A stretch of DNA of 64,000 bases, taken from contig NC_092571.1 in the NCBI RefSeq assembly GCF_037975245.1, positions 6,676,501-6,740,500 of the forward strand. The letters run 5' to 3'. The notes below the pieces were generated by a model. The model worked only from the letters and a program-made list of their open reading frames with translations. It had not been told where the DNA came from and made no database searches. Positions 20,932 through 32,325 of the stretch are shown here, in pieces (the first letter of the stretch is position 1; each line of letters begins with the position of its first letter). The DNA is from Apostichopus japonicus. Its lineage: Eukaryota; Echinodermata; Holothuroidea; Aspidochirotida; Stichopodidae. The position numbers were made by a program, and so were the translations under genes.

Positions 20932-23475
20932 ATGTCAGCTATAGCATTATTTTCAATTATTTCCATTATAATTGATCACTCCGTTGGGCAGATAATCACC
21001 ATTGAACCCTCGGGGGAGATTCGGCTTCACGAAGGAGACCAGCTGGAGCTAGGGTGTGTTGTACGGGACCCGCTGTACACCAGAATTGAATGGTTCTTTG
21101 AAAAAAAGAGATTGTCTGTTAATGTGGATTCCTCCGATTCGAAATATTCAGTGGCACTGTTTTCCACACAAAAAACTGGATTAAGAAAATATGTATTGTC
21201 CACAAATGTTACCAAAGAAGATGATGGGACTTTTAAGTGCAAACCATTCAAGGAGGGCCAAAATGCTCCCAGAAATGTTCAGAAGAAACCGGTAGTTGTG
21301 TCTTATATACCTGCTTCGATGTACCCACTTTGCTCGTATGAGGCAGCAACTCACAACTTGGAATGCAGCAGTGAAATGGGCAAACCGGTGAAAAACTTAA
21401 CATGGAACCAATATGTTACAGAGATCCAGTCGACTAACCACATTGAAGATAGATTTAACCAAAAGCAGATCGTTCATCTGATTGACGTACCTCCACCTCT
21501 TACTACAAACGATTCACTTGTTTGCTCCTTCGCCGACGAAGTTTCCAGAAACTGTTCCATTAAGTATGGCGACGTGTACAATAGCATCCCTCCTCCTCTT
21601 ATAAATCCTGACGTTATCTTTACATTTCCAGTGTCGATTGATGAGAAACTTTCGGTTAATTGCACCTCAACAAATCTTTTGACCGGTAGTAATCTTATCT
21701 TGGATTATGAAACTTTTCCAGATAAAATAACAGTTAACTATGTCAAAAAAGACAAGATGTTTATTTTTACTGACTTACCAGTATCAATCCAGTCGATCAG
21801 ATGTTATTGTACGCTCAAGTGGGGAAATTTTCAAAGTTTAAAATCGGACGCCATCATCATCGAAGTGGTACAACCTTCTGATAAGGAAATTTCCACAACA
21901 CCTGAATTGACAACCTTCATCCAACCCTCAAAAGTAACAAATCAAACAAATTTGATGGTGTCAACTAACACTTATGTCACAGAACCTATCAGAAATGTTC
22001 ATAAGCAGAGTAGCACTATTTCACCTGCGTCGCATCAAACTTTCCTTCCGTCGTTATCCACTAGGTCACGTGTGCTGTCAAGTGATCCAGCAATTCCAAC
22101 AGGAATGGTCTCGACAACACTAAATACGCCTCAAGTGATTGGTACCAACCAGACATTGGCTGCATTGTTTACTACTTTGAAACCACGAACCACGTCTAAA
22201 GTAACAACGGCACCTTTGTATTCAACCGCGTCTTCAACAGCGAAACGTACCTCTGAAGATGGAGCAATGCACCTAGAACTGAGCACAACAGTAACTCCAA
22301 CAGTAAACCATAGAAAAACATCAAATAAAATCCCTGCATTTATCGTTTCAATAAACCCAGCCACAACGCTACAAATGACCGAAGAACAAACCAACAAAAT
22401 AAATACAAAGGCAAACACGAAGGCAACCGTACGTTCACATTTGTCGTCCGAATCAGCATCTGTCCTATCGACCACCACAGTAACTAGCAGAGCTCCGCCT
22501 TTGACCTCGCTGAATGCACAGTCCCTGACAACGTCTTTTCTGCCATCTTCAGGGGAAGATACAAACACTTTCTCTTCTTCTTCGGCGGTTGTGACAGTTC
22601 CAGTGAGCAGCACCCGGGTGACAAACACACTAGAGCCCACTGACAAACAATCAACGCGCTTTCCTGATGCAACTTCAACGCCACCTCGTCCATCGCCAAG
22701 GAAAGATACAACCACCTTCTCTTCTTCTTCAGCGGTGGTAACACTTCCAGTGAGCAGCACCCGGGTAACAAACACACTAGAGCCCACTGACAAACAATCA
22801 ACGCGCTTCCCTGATGCAACTTCAACGCCACCTCGTTCATCGTCCAGGAAAGATACAACCACCTTCTCTTCTTCTTCAGCGGTGGTAACACTTCCAGTGA
22901 GCAGCACCCGGGTAACAAACACACTAGAGACCACTGACAAACAATCAACGAGCTTTCCTGATGCAACTTCAACGCCACCCCGTCCAACGTCAAGGAAAGA
23001 TACAACCACCTTCTCTTCTTCTTCAGCGGTGGTAACACTTCCAGTGAGCAGCACCCGGGTAACAAACACACTAGAGCCCACTGACAAACAATCAACGAGC
23101 TTTCCTGATGCAACTTCAACGCCACCCCGTCCAACGTCAAGGAAAGATACAACCACCTTCTCTTCTTCTTCAGTGGTGGTAACACTTCCAGTAAGCAGCA
23201 CCCGGGTAAAAAACAAACTAGAGACCACCGACAAACAATCAACACTCTTACCCGATGCAACTTCAACGGAAAGTCCAAAAGCAAGCAAAAACGATAATGT
23301 TACCACTTTTTTGGGATTAACCCAACAGATAACTATGCACAATGATTCTCACCCAAAAAAGAATAATTACCTTCTAATCATTTTAGTAATAGCCACAATA
23401 GTGACTGTACCAGCATTAACAGTGCTGTTTATCTACGTTAGACGGAGATGTACCGAACAAGGGCAATATGTATAG
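20932..23475 (+). CDS. Ig-domain, mucin-like single-pass membrane protein
   Basis: 847 aa in one exon; a CTTTTCTTCAG acceptor just upstream suggests an earlier 5' UTR exon. Residues 1-20 form a signal peptide (hydrophobic SAIALFSIISIII, cut near VGQ). An Ig-fold domain follows with Cys42, Trp54, an EDDGTF motif and Cys103, then Cys-containing Ig-like or degenerate segments to about residue 320 with several N-glycosylation sites. Residues 330-800 are Ser/Thr/Pro-rich and include five 49-residue repeats. Residues 812-835 are one transmembrane helix, followed by a short basic tail (RRRCTEQGQYV) without ITIM or ITAM motifs. The layout resembles cell-surface adhesion or immune-type receptors with an O-glycosylated stalk. 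No orthologue is recognised, so function is inferred from architecture only. Confidence 0.85.
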   Translation: MSAIALFSIISIIIDHSVGQIITIEPSGEIRLHEGDQLELGCVVRDPLYTRIEWFFEKKRLSVNVDSSDSKYSVALFSTQKTGLRKYVLSTNVTKEDDGTFKCKPFKEGQNAPRNVQKKPVVVSYIPASMYPLCSYEAATHNLECSSEMGKPVKNLTWNQYVTEIQSTNHIEDRFNQKQIVHLIDVPPPLTTNDSLVCSFADEVSRNCSIKYGDVYNSIPPPLINPDVIFTFPVSIDEKLSVNCTSTNLLTGSNLILDYETFPDKITVNYVKKDKMFIFTDLPVSIQSIRCYCTLKWGNFQSLKSDAIIIEVVQPSDKEISTTPELTTFIQPSKVTNQTNLMVSTNTYVTEPIRNVHKQSSTISPASHQTFLPSLSTRSRVLSSDPAIPTGMVSTTLNTPQVIGTNQTLAALFTTLKPRTTSKVTTAPLYSTASSTAKRTSEDGAMHLELSTTVTPTVNHRKTSNKIPAFIVSINPATTLQMTEEQTNKINTKANTKATVRSHLSSESASVLSTTTVTSRAPPLTSLNAQSLTTSFLPSSGEDTNTFSSSSAVVTVPVSSTRVTNTLEPTDKQSTRFPDATSTPPRPSPRKDTTTFSSSSAVVTLPVSSTRVTNTLEPTDKQSTRFPDATSTPPRSSSRKDTTTFSSSSAVVTLPVSSTRVTNTLETTDKQSTSFPDATSTPPRPTSRKDTTTFSSSSAVVTLPVSSTRVTNTLEPTDKQSTSFPDATSTPPRPTSRKDTTTFSSSSVVVTLPVSSTRVKNKLETTDKQSTLLPDATSTESPKASKNDNVTTFLGLTQQITMHNDSHPKKNNYLLIILVIATIVTVPALTVLFIYVRRRCTEQGQYV
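22554..23288 (+). repeat. five tandem 147-bp coding repeats
   Basis: Units begin at 22554, 22701, 22848, 22995 and 23142, exactly 147 bp apart (49 codons). Each encodes KDTTTFSSSSAVVTLPVSST, then RVTNTLE, DKQST and PDATSTPP. The central copies are nearly identical in nucleotide sequence; the outer two are more diverged. The multiple-of-three unit keeps the frame, so copy number can vary without breaking the protein. The repeats also leave a 403-codon antisense frame open, which I regard as an artefact. Confidence 0.95.
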
Positions 23476-25866
23476 TAGTTACCAAAATGATTTGGGTGAA
23501 CAATGGGACATCAACGATTGGTTTAAAGGAATTACATATTTAAAATTAAAATCGGAACCAGAGAGGTACTTTGTTACAATTGCTAATAAGATTATAAATA
23601 TATTTCGTTGGGATTTCATAACATCTTGGTCATCTCTGGTGGTGTGATAACGTTCGTTTGGAACACTCCTTTGTTGCAAGATACCAGGTAAATTGGGTTG
23701 TTCTGTCATCTCGAACTCTAAATAGTAACTCTGACAAAGATAGGCTGGTCCCATCTCGAATCGCATTATATTTTCGGTAATTTTTTAACATCAATCAGGG
23801 CGTAACCCTGTACTGGGTGGGAGGGGGATTTATTTTTTTTCTGTTTGCCCGTGGAAAGTGGAGGAGCTGGGCCCGTCTGATGTTATGCTGGTTGGAGAAG
23901 GGGCGGGAGGAGGGCAGGGTGTGCATTTTATTTCAAAAAGTGATGTAGCATAGCGTCTGTAAATATGATGGAAATCTCGGTATTGCTTTAACGTGTACAT
24001 GTTTTGAGTGTCTCTACAGTACTACTGTTCTGAAAGTACAGTAACTAGTTCTTTTCAGGTGGAATGATGTTATAATATAGAAAAGGATTCATAAATTGTA
24101 GCAACATCAGAGTAAAGGGTGTAATTATAGTGGGTATGTTAAGAGTGTGTTTTTGTTCTCTTCATAATTAAGTTTCTTTTGAAATTATTCATCTGAAAGA
24201 AGTAGGAAAACGTTGATATTTTCAGTACAGAGAATCTTTGAAGCTATATAAACGTTACATATTAATCAGGTTTGAAGCATTAATCACTAACAATATCATA
24301 GTAGAAATGAAGAGCTCTGGAAGGTCTTCCGTCATGATGACGTCATAGGTAACATAACATAGGTAACGTAGAAAACATCCGCTTCCCAGGTTAAGTGGGA
24401 AGTGGAGGGTGTAGCCAGCTAACGTAGGTTACATTGAATCAAGCATATTTCGAATTAGGGACAATATGCTGAGCTAGATTTTCAACTAATGTGAAGGGAG
24501 CTTTCTTATTCAACTCTGCAATGTGGAATATTTGTATGTTAAAGATAAATTGTATGCTATCCTCAGTTCAGTTATACTGGCAGCTGTTACACGAAGCTAC
24601 ACGAACACCCTGTGAATAGTCTCACAAATTGCCCGTGTTTATCACTTTAAAAACACACTGGTTAAAGGTAACTCCCCCCCCCCCCAGATAGGGGTCGAAA
24701 GATTAGCAGGTTCCGGGTCAGTATGAAAACCACACGATCCTGGTCAAAGAAAACTCACCAAGATCCTGGCCAATCCCAACCAGGAAAAGTGGTCATAAAT
24801 TTAACAAATAATGCTGGTAAAATAACTTAGAACAATACCAGGATTCTCTTCAAATACGTAACCTCTAACCAGGAATCATAGTCAAATATTAATCAGACTC
24901 CTTGTTAAATATGATCAGGATTCAGGGTGAGGAATGCAACTCAGCCAGGAATTGTGGTCAACATAGATTCCTGGATAAAACAAAAGACCTTAAACTCGAT
25001 CATAAGTAGCAATATTACCATGGTGCAGTTATGGCATTTCATTGCAAAACCATGATATATTTAAATAATTAAAATTTGGTAAGAGGAAAACAATTCAGTC
25101 AAATGATAAACTGGTGTGGACCTTAAGTCACTCACCATCGACCGATAAACTATAACTTTATATAACGATCATTTGAAGAAAAAAAAATACTCATGAAAAC
25201 AATTTTAAAGTTGAGACTATACCATTACACTTAATTGAAAATTATAATGCATGTCATCTTGGAACAAAATCTGGCTAGTCAGTGATGAATCTGCGTAATA
25301 AGATAACATGACACACACTATGTTTATACGTTGGGAGGGGAGGAGGAGGGGAGTGGGGGGTGCATTTGGGAGATGTGTGTTCATTATGCAAGAGCTGGGT
25401 AAAATTTGTTTTCATACTTTGGGATTGCAATAAAGTGTGTTTCTTGTATACATTACTGCAGCTTTGATTGATTATAACCAACTTCTCTCTGAGTCATGAT
25501 ATCTTTATTGAAAGTAGGGAACTAGGGATAAAAATGTACAAATGATGTATTTTATCAAATTTGTTTCTGTGTAGACATTACTGTTGTGTACATACTTAAT
25601 ATGATCAGATTCAGCGAAACATCGAAAACACACTAATGAAAGCTCTGAACATATTATTCAATCAACAATGTCCCCATTAGCGATTATATTTACAGATCGT
25701 TTATTGTACTCCCATGTATGTCCCTGAAAGACTGACTACAGATGCATACATATGGCGTTCTTGCTGCATGAGGCGATATGTCCTGCATGAAAGGATTTGA
25801 ATCCGTGGAATAAATATATATATATATATATATTCCCCCCTTTTCTTCCCTTCTCATTATGTTTTC

Positions 25867-25869
<3 letters not shown>
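23476..25869. other. 3' flank and intergenic, no gene seen
   Basis: The 3' UTR of the mucin-like gene is expected at the start. Around 24700-25000 motifs like CCAGGA(A/T) and TGGTCAA recur at irregular 30-40-bp spacing, preceded by a C run near 24673-24686, suggesting a decayed short-period repeat. No gene is recognised. Confidence 0.35.

Positions 25870-25942
<73 letters not shown>
25870..25942. repeat. (AT)n microsatellite
   Basis: About 72 bases of uninterrupted AT dinucleotides, with a shorter run at 25814-25832. Confidence 0.95.
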
Positions 25943-25944
<2 letters not shown>

Positions 25945-28900
25945 ATATAAATATATATATTCACACAAAAAGTACACTTATGTATTAGAAATATTTTCTT
26001 AGTGCACTATGTTCAAACAAAACATCGCTTAACTAGGCCTTGTAAAAAACTGCATGTGCGTTGCTTTTGTTGGCCTTTTATTACACATGCCACTCACTAT
26101 TATAAGCGTGCTTATAGTTTCTGATCTATCGTCTTTTCCCTCTTTTGGGGCGGTTGACATCTCTAGATTTGGGGAAAAATGAACTGTTTACGATCCAGTT
26201 TGATCCATCAATGAATGAACATCCACAAAGGATCGAAAATAAGAAAGTGCATGACTTGTAAAACCGCACAATACTTCCAATACGAAATATACATATATGG
26301 GGCCAACGTAATGCCAAGCACAACCAATGTAGAGTTACCGAAGAGTTCTCGATCAACCTGTACAAACTGCGTGAAGACGAGAAGTATGTTATTATCGATC
26401 AAGGATTATGATGTATCTTACCTTAAGGAGACGACATAAACAGTACTTGCTGTACCGCGGCTTGCCGCATGACGTTAGCATGAGGTTCATTTGGTCAGGA
26501 ATTTATGGAGAATTAACACTCCATGTGTATAGTTGATATGTTAATAGTAGCCTAAACGTGCCATGGGCTATGAAACAATGAACACAGTAACTTGTAATGA
26601 TTCGAAAGGAAGATTTTTTACAAGTTATAGTGCTACTACAGCAAGTTCATATTCTTATCTGGTCCATGTGAATTGTATTTCAATAGCCACAAAAAAAAGG
26701 AAAGGTTGGTTATATATGAATGAATGTCTTATTTGGGGATTGTTTCTGATTGCTACTGATACGAAGACACTTCTGACCGAAATGCTATGTCTGACTTTAA
26801 ATGGGATCTTCATTAACTTATTTACAGGTATTGCTGGTGAATTACATTAAATGTAAATAACCTACGAGATCTTGTATATAGTTAGTTTCAAATTACTGCA
26901 CAACCTGGAATTGACAATGTGAAACTGGTAAAGCTCTACCTTTTACTACCTTGACACATTTAAAGGTGTAGTCTTGGCATTCGTCTTCAAACCTCTGATT
27001 AATGCGTCTCCGGACATGTTGCAACCTCTTCCCTTGCCATACACTTGCAGAATTCAACTTTTTTCCAATAGTTAACAAAGCTTTATATGTGGTTGGCATG
27101 AGCCAAATATAGGTCTTCGAAAATTACCTATAAAAAATGTTTCACAGAATCAGAAAAAAAGCTTCTACAAATAAGCACTTACGTGAGGCTAACCAAAACG
27201 TGGATTTTTGAGCTGAACCATTAATAACCCTTTAGAGATTCGGAAATGCCACATTCTTAGGATAGCAGTCCATTATCAGAATACAGACGACTTTTGACGA
27301 TGAGTGATTAAAAAGGTAATTAATTTTCTTAGTTTCTTGTAAAGTGCCGTTCAATCTCTCATTGAATTTCTTCTGAGATTTTACAAATGGTTTCTTGTAA
27401 TTCAGGAATGACATATTGTAACTGAGGGTGTAGGCATAATGTCAATTAATGAACTGTTTTACTTGTTTTGAACCAATGGTCTGCATCAATTATTGTGCCT
27501 GTGGCCTAGTTGGTTTGGGCAGTCCCATATAGAGCGGTAAGCGCTAGATTAAGTCCCGGTGGAAGGAACAAATGTCGTTGATTTTCCACCCATATAGTAG
27601 CTGTTTTGCATATACAGTGGTCTTTCAAAATGTGTCTTAATCCGTGATCTCTTCTATAAATCCAATGAAAGTTTAAAACCGCTGTCTGCTCTGCTTTATT
27701 TTGATGATATCACAACATATTAGCATTTATAATCAGATTAATCCATCATGCTACTATATACTACAATGTTTTACATACCAACGCTCCATATAGTGTATTT
27801 CCCACTTTTCCCGTAAAGATTTGCTTGATTCGTGTGTTAAACCATTAACCAATAGAAATAATATTACATTGTATTTGCATCAGTGAAACTTAACTTTCTA
27901 AGATGTAAAAAATTCTCATGAAATTTACACTGGATTGTCCAAAAGCTGGAAAGGGCCAGGAATTGGTATCGATGCAAATTATTATATCATTACATTTAAT
28001 ATTAACTGAGGCAAGTACTAATAACGTAGATTTTCAATTTCCAACTATACTGCAAACACCTCTTTGGCTTAGAAATGGATATGTGAGGTTTTTCATTCCT
28101 ACTGGCAACATTTCTCTCGTCCATAACGTTCAAACAGATTGAAAGAGGAATTATAAACAAAAACAAACAAACACGCTTATGTCATGTTATTAAAATATCT
28201 CCCAAAATAAACACATCACCAGTTCTAACTATCATTACTTTTTCGTAGTTATTATGTTTACAAGCCAACACCCACACATTCTATATAAATGTGTTATTTT
28301 AGAAGACTTAATAGATGAATGCAGCAATGATCTTCTATTTCAATATTATTGATTATCAGGAGTACATCCTGCACACGGAAATTGTTAAATCAACCAGGAA
28401 ATGAATGAAAATAATATCACACAAATGCCAATATAACAGCAGATGTTTAATGATTCCTTTTTTGTCTATTTCCTTGTATCCATCAATGGATTGCATGGTT
28501 GTTCGTTGTACATGATGTTTGGTTTATCTAAAGGAATTACTCGCAATTCCAACATTAAATACGCAGACCATATTTGTACATCTTGTTTTGCTTTTCAACA
28601 CATTTAACTATTACAAATGAGTATAATGCTGTATTAAAATAGTGATATCTGCTTCTGCTTGACAGTGAGAAGCTCATTATACCTGAAACACTAGCCAACA
28701 CTAGCCTGGACATATAAACTTTTCATAAATCAGATACAAGTAGCCTCGCCTAGTCTCCTTTGAATAATAGAGCATACCCTGAACATATTACTATTAATCC
28801 AATAGGTGTCTGATGGTACTTTCTTGGACTCTGCTGACCGATCACTTCGGTGAATCTGCAGGGGGAAATAACTAAAGAAACGTGAACATTTACGCTGTCA

Positions 28901-29049
28901 ATTTCAAAACTAGCGGTTAGGCTATAATTATATAACCGGTCAAAAGCACGTTCACTGCCAATAATCAATGATTAATCTGGTATATCGTATACCTTGCATA
29001 TACGAATCTGAGGTGAAGGTAATTATGTCACTAATGCTGAGGGTCGACT
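25943..29049. other. intergenic, no confident gene
   Basis: No recognised gene. Two plus-strand frames at 26215-26530 read protein-like but short segments (for example VTEEFSINLYKL and MRFIWSGIYGELTLHVYS) separated by stops; they may be a decayed exon. A tRNA-like A box (TGGCCTAGTTGG, near 27503) marks a possible tRNA-derived SINE at about 27495-27640. Confidence 0.3.
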
Positions 29050-29226
29050 ATCTGTCTCGGCCTTTTGGCTAAGATCATGTGTAGTATCTGTTCCCCTTCG
29101 AGTGGAACCGTGATACACACCTAACGATGATCACACAGTGACGGTCTCGACTCAAGGGGACTGGAGTTGAGAGCGGATCACTCAATCAGTTGGTTTTTTT
29201 TTCGTGCCCAGGTTCTTTCCTGGGTG
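29050..29226 (+). ncRNA. U2-like small nuclear RNA with divergent 3' half
   Basis: The first 45 nt match the 5' end of U2 snRNA: stem-loop I (CTCGGCCTTTTGGCTAAGAT) and the branch-site recognition region (GTGTAGTATCTGTTC). Beyond about 29092 it no longer resembles U2, yet it folds by eye. GTGTAGTATC...GGTTCC can pair around a small loop (29080-29121). CTCGACTC pairs with GAGTTGAG (about 29147-29172). A GG(T)9 run at 29192-29202 sits where an Sm site belongs. A terminal hairpin (CCCAGG/CCTGGG, 29207-29224) follows. U2 itself pairs with the intron branch point in the spliceosome. Here the branch-pairing sequence would be sequestered in the first stem. It may be a U2-derived RNA of other function or a chimeric pseudogene; the surviving 3' structure favours an RNA product. 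Confidence 0.6.
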
Positions 29227-29859
29227 ACTTTTCTTCAAAATATCTCTCTCTTCATGGACAAGCAGAAACCCTTTATATCTGAGTTTGTATAAAACGCTGT
29301 AGTTGTAATTTGTGTAAACTTAACTGACGAGAGATGGACTATACATAAAAAGCGAACAAGGTACAATGTACAACAAGGAACAATGTACAATGGGGAAGTT
29401 ATGTCAGGTGAAATTCACTCAGCCCTAAGCTAAGTGTTTTTATAGAACAAACTTGATTCAAACAGGATTGATAAACTATCACCTAGCAATGGACACCAAT
29501 AGGTCAAGTACATAATAAACGATCAGCTTTCACGACGAGTTGTTCCCAGGTGCCTTCCAAAACGAAATATACACAGGAATAGAAAATAATACTAGTAACA
29601 GCTTAACTTAGTATACATTATAGTGTTATATAATATAAAAATATGCAGGATGTCAGGAAGTGGGTTAGGAGTCTTTGAACTCCTTGTTCTATTTATAAGT
29701 CAACCAATTACACATATGCGCTTGTGCATTTCGCAATTTCAGACTTTCAAGTTGGCATATATGTTTGGTGTTGCAAGAGAGTGATGGATAGATCTGTCTG
29801 GCTCGTAAATCGCTCTCTCTTCTACATTATGTATTGTCTTCTCATTGGTTACTTTGAAT

Positions 29860-30060
29860 TGGCAACGACATTATATCATAAGGTCCCCGGTTCGAGTCAC
29901 TCCAAGATTAATGTTTGTCGTCCAGTTACAGAGTTGTTGACAATTAACAATTCATAATCATGGACGTTAAATATGAATCTAAGAGACTGACTTCGGTCGG
30001 CTTGCGGCTTTGATAAGCCAATTAGGCGTCTTCGCGAGTTCCTGCTTGCAGGAGGATCTA
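29860..30060 (+). repeat. tRNA-derived SINE-like unit
   Basis: GGTTCGAGTCACTCC near 29889 matches the Pol III B box. It is followed by a structured body (GGCTTGCGGCTTTGATAAGCC) and a simple-sequence tail (CATA/CACA) from about 30062. An A box upstream is not clear, so the 5' limit is approximate. Confidence 0.45.
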
Positions 30061-30061
30061 A

Positions 30062-30099
30062 TATACATACATACATACACGCACACACACACACACAGA
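30062..30099 (+). repeat. (ATAC)n(AC)n microsatellite
   Basis: ATACATAC units grade into ACACAC, directly after the SINE-like body and probably its 3' tail. Confidence 0.8.
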
Positions 30100-30668
30100 A
30101 ATCACTTTTTGGTTTCCCGCAAGGGAAAACTATGGAGTCAATTTTACTGACCTTCCAAAATTGTAAAGGGGACCGCGGATATAAAGGGTGACATAATGGA
30201 TGAAATCCAGTATCTTCCTGAAAAAACTCACGGTAGCAGAAGTAGAAACAATATAGGTTAATATGTTTTGATGTATAAACCCTCTCTCCCTAAACCTGCT
30301 TAAATTCAACAACCAGAACGGCCGTTGTAAATGTAGTTCCGAACTGGTTGTATGTAACTTTCTCATAAACTGTATTTTCATGCCATATAAGGCTGCAGTC
30401 TAGAAATTGGACCGGCTTTCAAGGTATATAAGCTTCTACATATTTCAGAAATTTGTTTTGATATGGCAATATTCTCAGCAGTTTATCCATTTGCTTTTGC
30501 GAAAAATATGAGACATAGCCCTAGACCGGATAACGGTGTTCTGTCCTTTCCTCCCATCTCCTTTTATCCATGCCTTATGCTCCTTCTAACCAGACATAGT
30601 TTGTTACAAAGTCAGAAAGTTGTAAATGTTCGTTTGAAAGAAGACATAAAAAATCAATGAAATATTTT

Positions 30669-31478
30669 GCTCAGCTGAAAGCTACTGAGCTATAGCGATC
30701 GTGGCATTCTGCCGAAATTCTGTCACTTTTTGCCACGGTATTTAAATGACTGCCACTTTGCCATTTTTCATTCAATTTGGCTGTACTTTCGTCAGTGGTT
30801 TGTGTGAGTTCAGCTGTAATACATTCGGCTCCAACAATAGGCTATATGTCATTTCTCACATGTCGTATTTCACACATATAGAATGTGGAAAAGCTCAAAT
30901 TACAAAGCTGGCAAGTAGTCCTTTTATACAGAGAATGACATCGAACTACATAGCAAGCCTGAATTAAACATTTGACTTGATCAAGTCTCCCACGGGTGGA
31001 ATTATTTCCTAAAATGACAGGAAAATTAAAATGGAAGACATTTTGCTACTCACACCACCACGCATACTGGTCGACATGAATACTAAAAAGCTGAACATCA
31101 GTTTCATGATCATTGCATATATGATCTGTGGCCTACATTTCATCATAACTGAAAACTGATTAGGGCCCTCACGTATACTTGACGACAAAGTATTTTTCCT
31201 GAACAACTTTGGTTCACCACCATTCAAACGTAATATCCACAAAGTTTCAGCAAAGTTGGGCAAACGCTCTAGGGCTATTCACATATTTACGATCTCTCGG
31301 GACCAAAAATGACCGTTCGAATTCTTAAAATATGATCACACAATCCACTGACGAAATTTCAGCCAAAGCGAATGAAAATGACGAAATGGCAGTCATTCAA
31401 ACACGGTGATAATAAAGTGACAGCATTTCGGCCGAATCGCACGATCGCTATCGCTCAGCCGAAAGCTTTCAGCGGAGC
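30669..31478. mobile_element. long-TIR DNA element (about 810 bp)
   Basis: The outer 140-150 bp on each side are inverted, diverged copies: GCTCAGCTGAAAGCT at 30669 matches the complement of 31464-31478. Shared inner blocks include TAGCGATCGTG, CCGAAAT-CTGTCACTTT, AATGACTGCCA and TTTCGTCAGTGG. The middle is not recognised and carries no transposase. No target duplication was identified. Confidence 0.55.
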
Positions 31479-31884
31479 TAGAAACAGAACTATACCTTTA
31501 ACAACATCGTAAAGGTAAGATACGTAAAATTTTGATAATGTACTTTACAATAAGTAAAGGACCATTATGCTTCGACTAACGTCGTGGCAGTTACGCCAGC
31601 CTGTACACCAGGAATGTTACTTTTAAGAGAAATGTCAACCAGGGAGAACCTGAGCACGAAAAAACCAAACAGCGAACCGACTGATTTGCCCTCAACCCCT
31701 GTCCTCTTGCAGATATTACACACCTGCTTGAAGGTAGCGGACATTAGTAGCGGACAATAAGAGCAGACAACAAGGAGAAAAGCGGAGAGCGCCATCTATT
31801 ATCTAGCGGAAAATAAGCAACGGTGAAGGTGCAGTGATACTCAATAATTGTTTGTACATCAAATTTAAGGCAATTCATCAAAAT

Positions 31885-32290
31885 AATGAAATGTTTATAA
31901 ATATTCATCTTTCTTATAGGAATAGCTATGAAGTTCGATACGCAATAACGAGACAGAGAAAGTCCCTACTATCACTCTATTAATGTTTGATATCGGTGAC
32001 ATAACTTCTTTATTATGCTACAAATTCCGCTACATCGTGTACAAAATGCCGTTACGTACTAACGAAATGTTTAAAATTAATTATCTTTAGTTATAGAAAT
32101 AGTTAGGTGGTGCGACACACATCACGGAATAGAGCAATGTGTCCTATATCACCATATTCATGTTTGATATCGGTTACATAACTTCTATCTTCGCCAAAAT
32201 TTCGATTGAAAAAAAATAAGAATATTTGTGATTGCGTTGAATTCCACTACATCGTGTACAAACTGCCATATCGAATATTAGATAGTTTTG
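31885..32290. repeat. two diverged tandem copies of an about 195-bp unit
   Basis: Both halves contain, in order, AATGTTT-A-AAT, TATAGRAATAG, a TCAC-ATT-ATGTTTGATATCGGT block, ACATAACTTCT, and ACATCGTGTACAAA-TGCC. Confidence 0.55.
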
Positions 32291-32325
32291 ACGGTTACTG
32301 AACAATATAAATTGACTTTGATCCC

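Noticed and set aside
22484-23284. 266-codon second antisense ORF with LKKKRRWLYL repeats
   Set aside because: Same repeat artefact in another frame.
22131-23342. 403-codon antisense ORF over the mucin repeats
   Set aside because: It exists because the 147-bp unit is a multiple of three and stop-poor on that strand. The plus frame has signal peptide, Ig and membrane features; the antisense has none.
26215-26530. Possible decayed exon (FSINLYKLREDEKYVIIDQG; IWSGIYGELTLHVY)
   Set aside because: Needs frame changes over stops, no family match, no convincing splice sites.
27495-27640. tRNA gene
   Set aside because: Only an A-box-like motif is good; no cloverleaf or intact B box, so at most a tRNA-derived SINE remnant.
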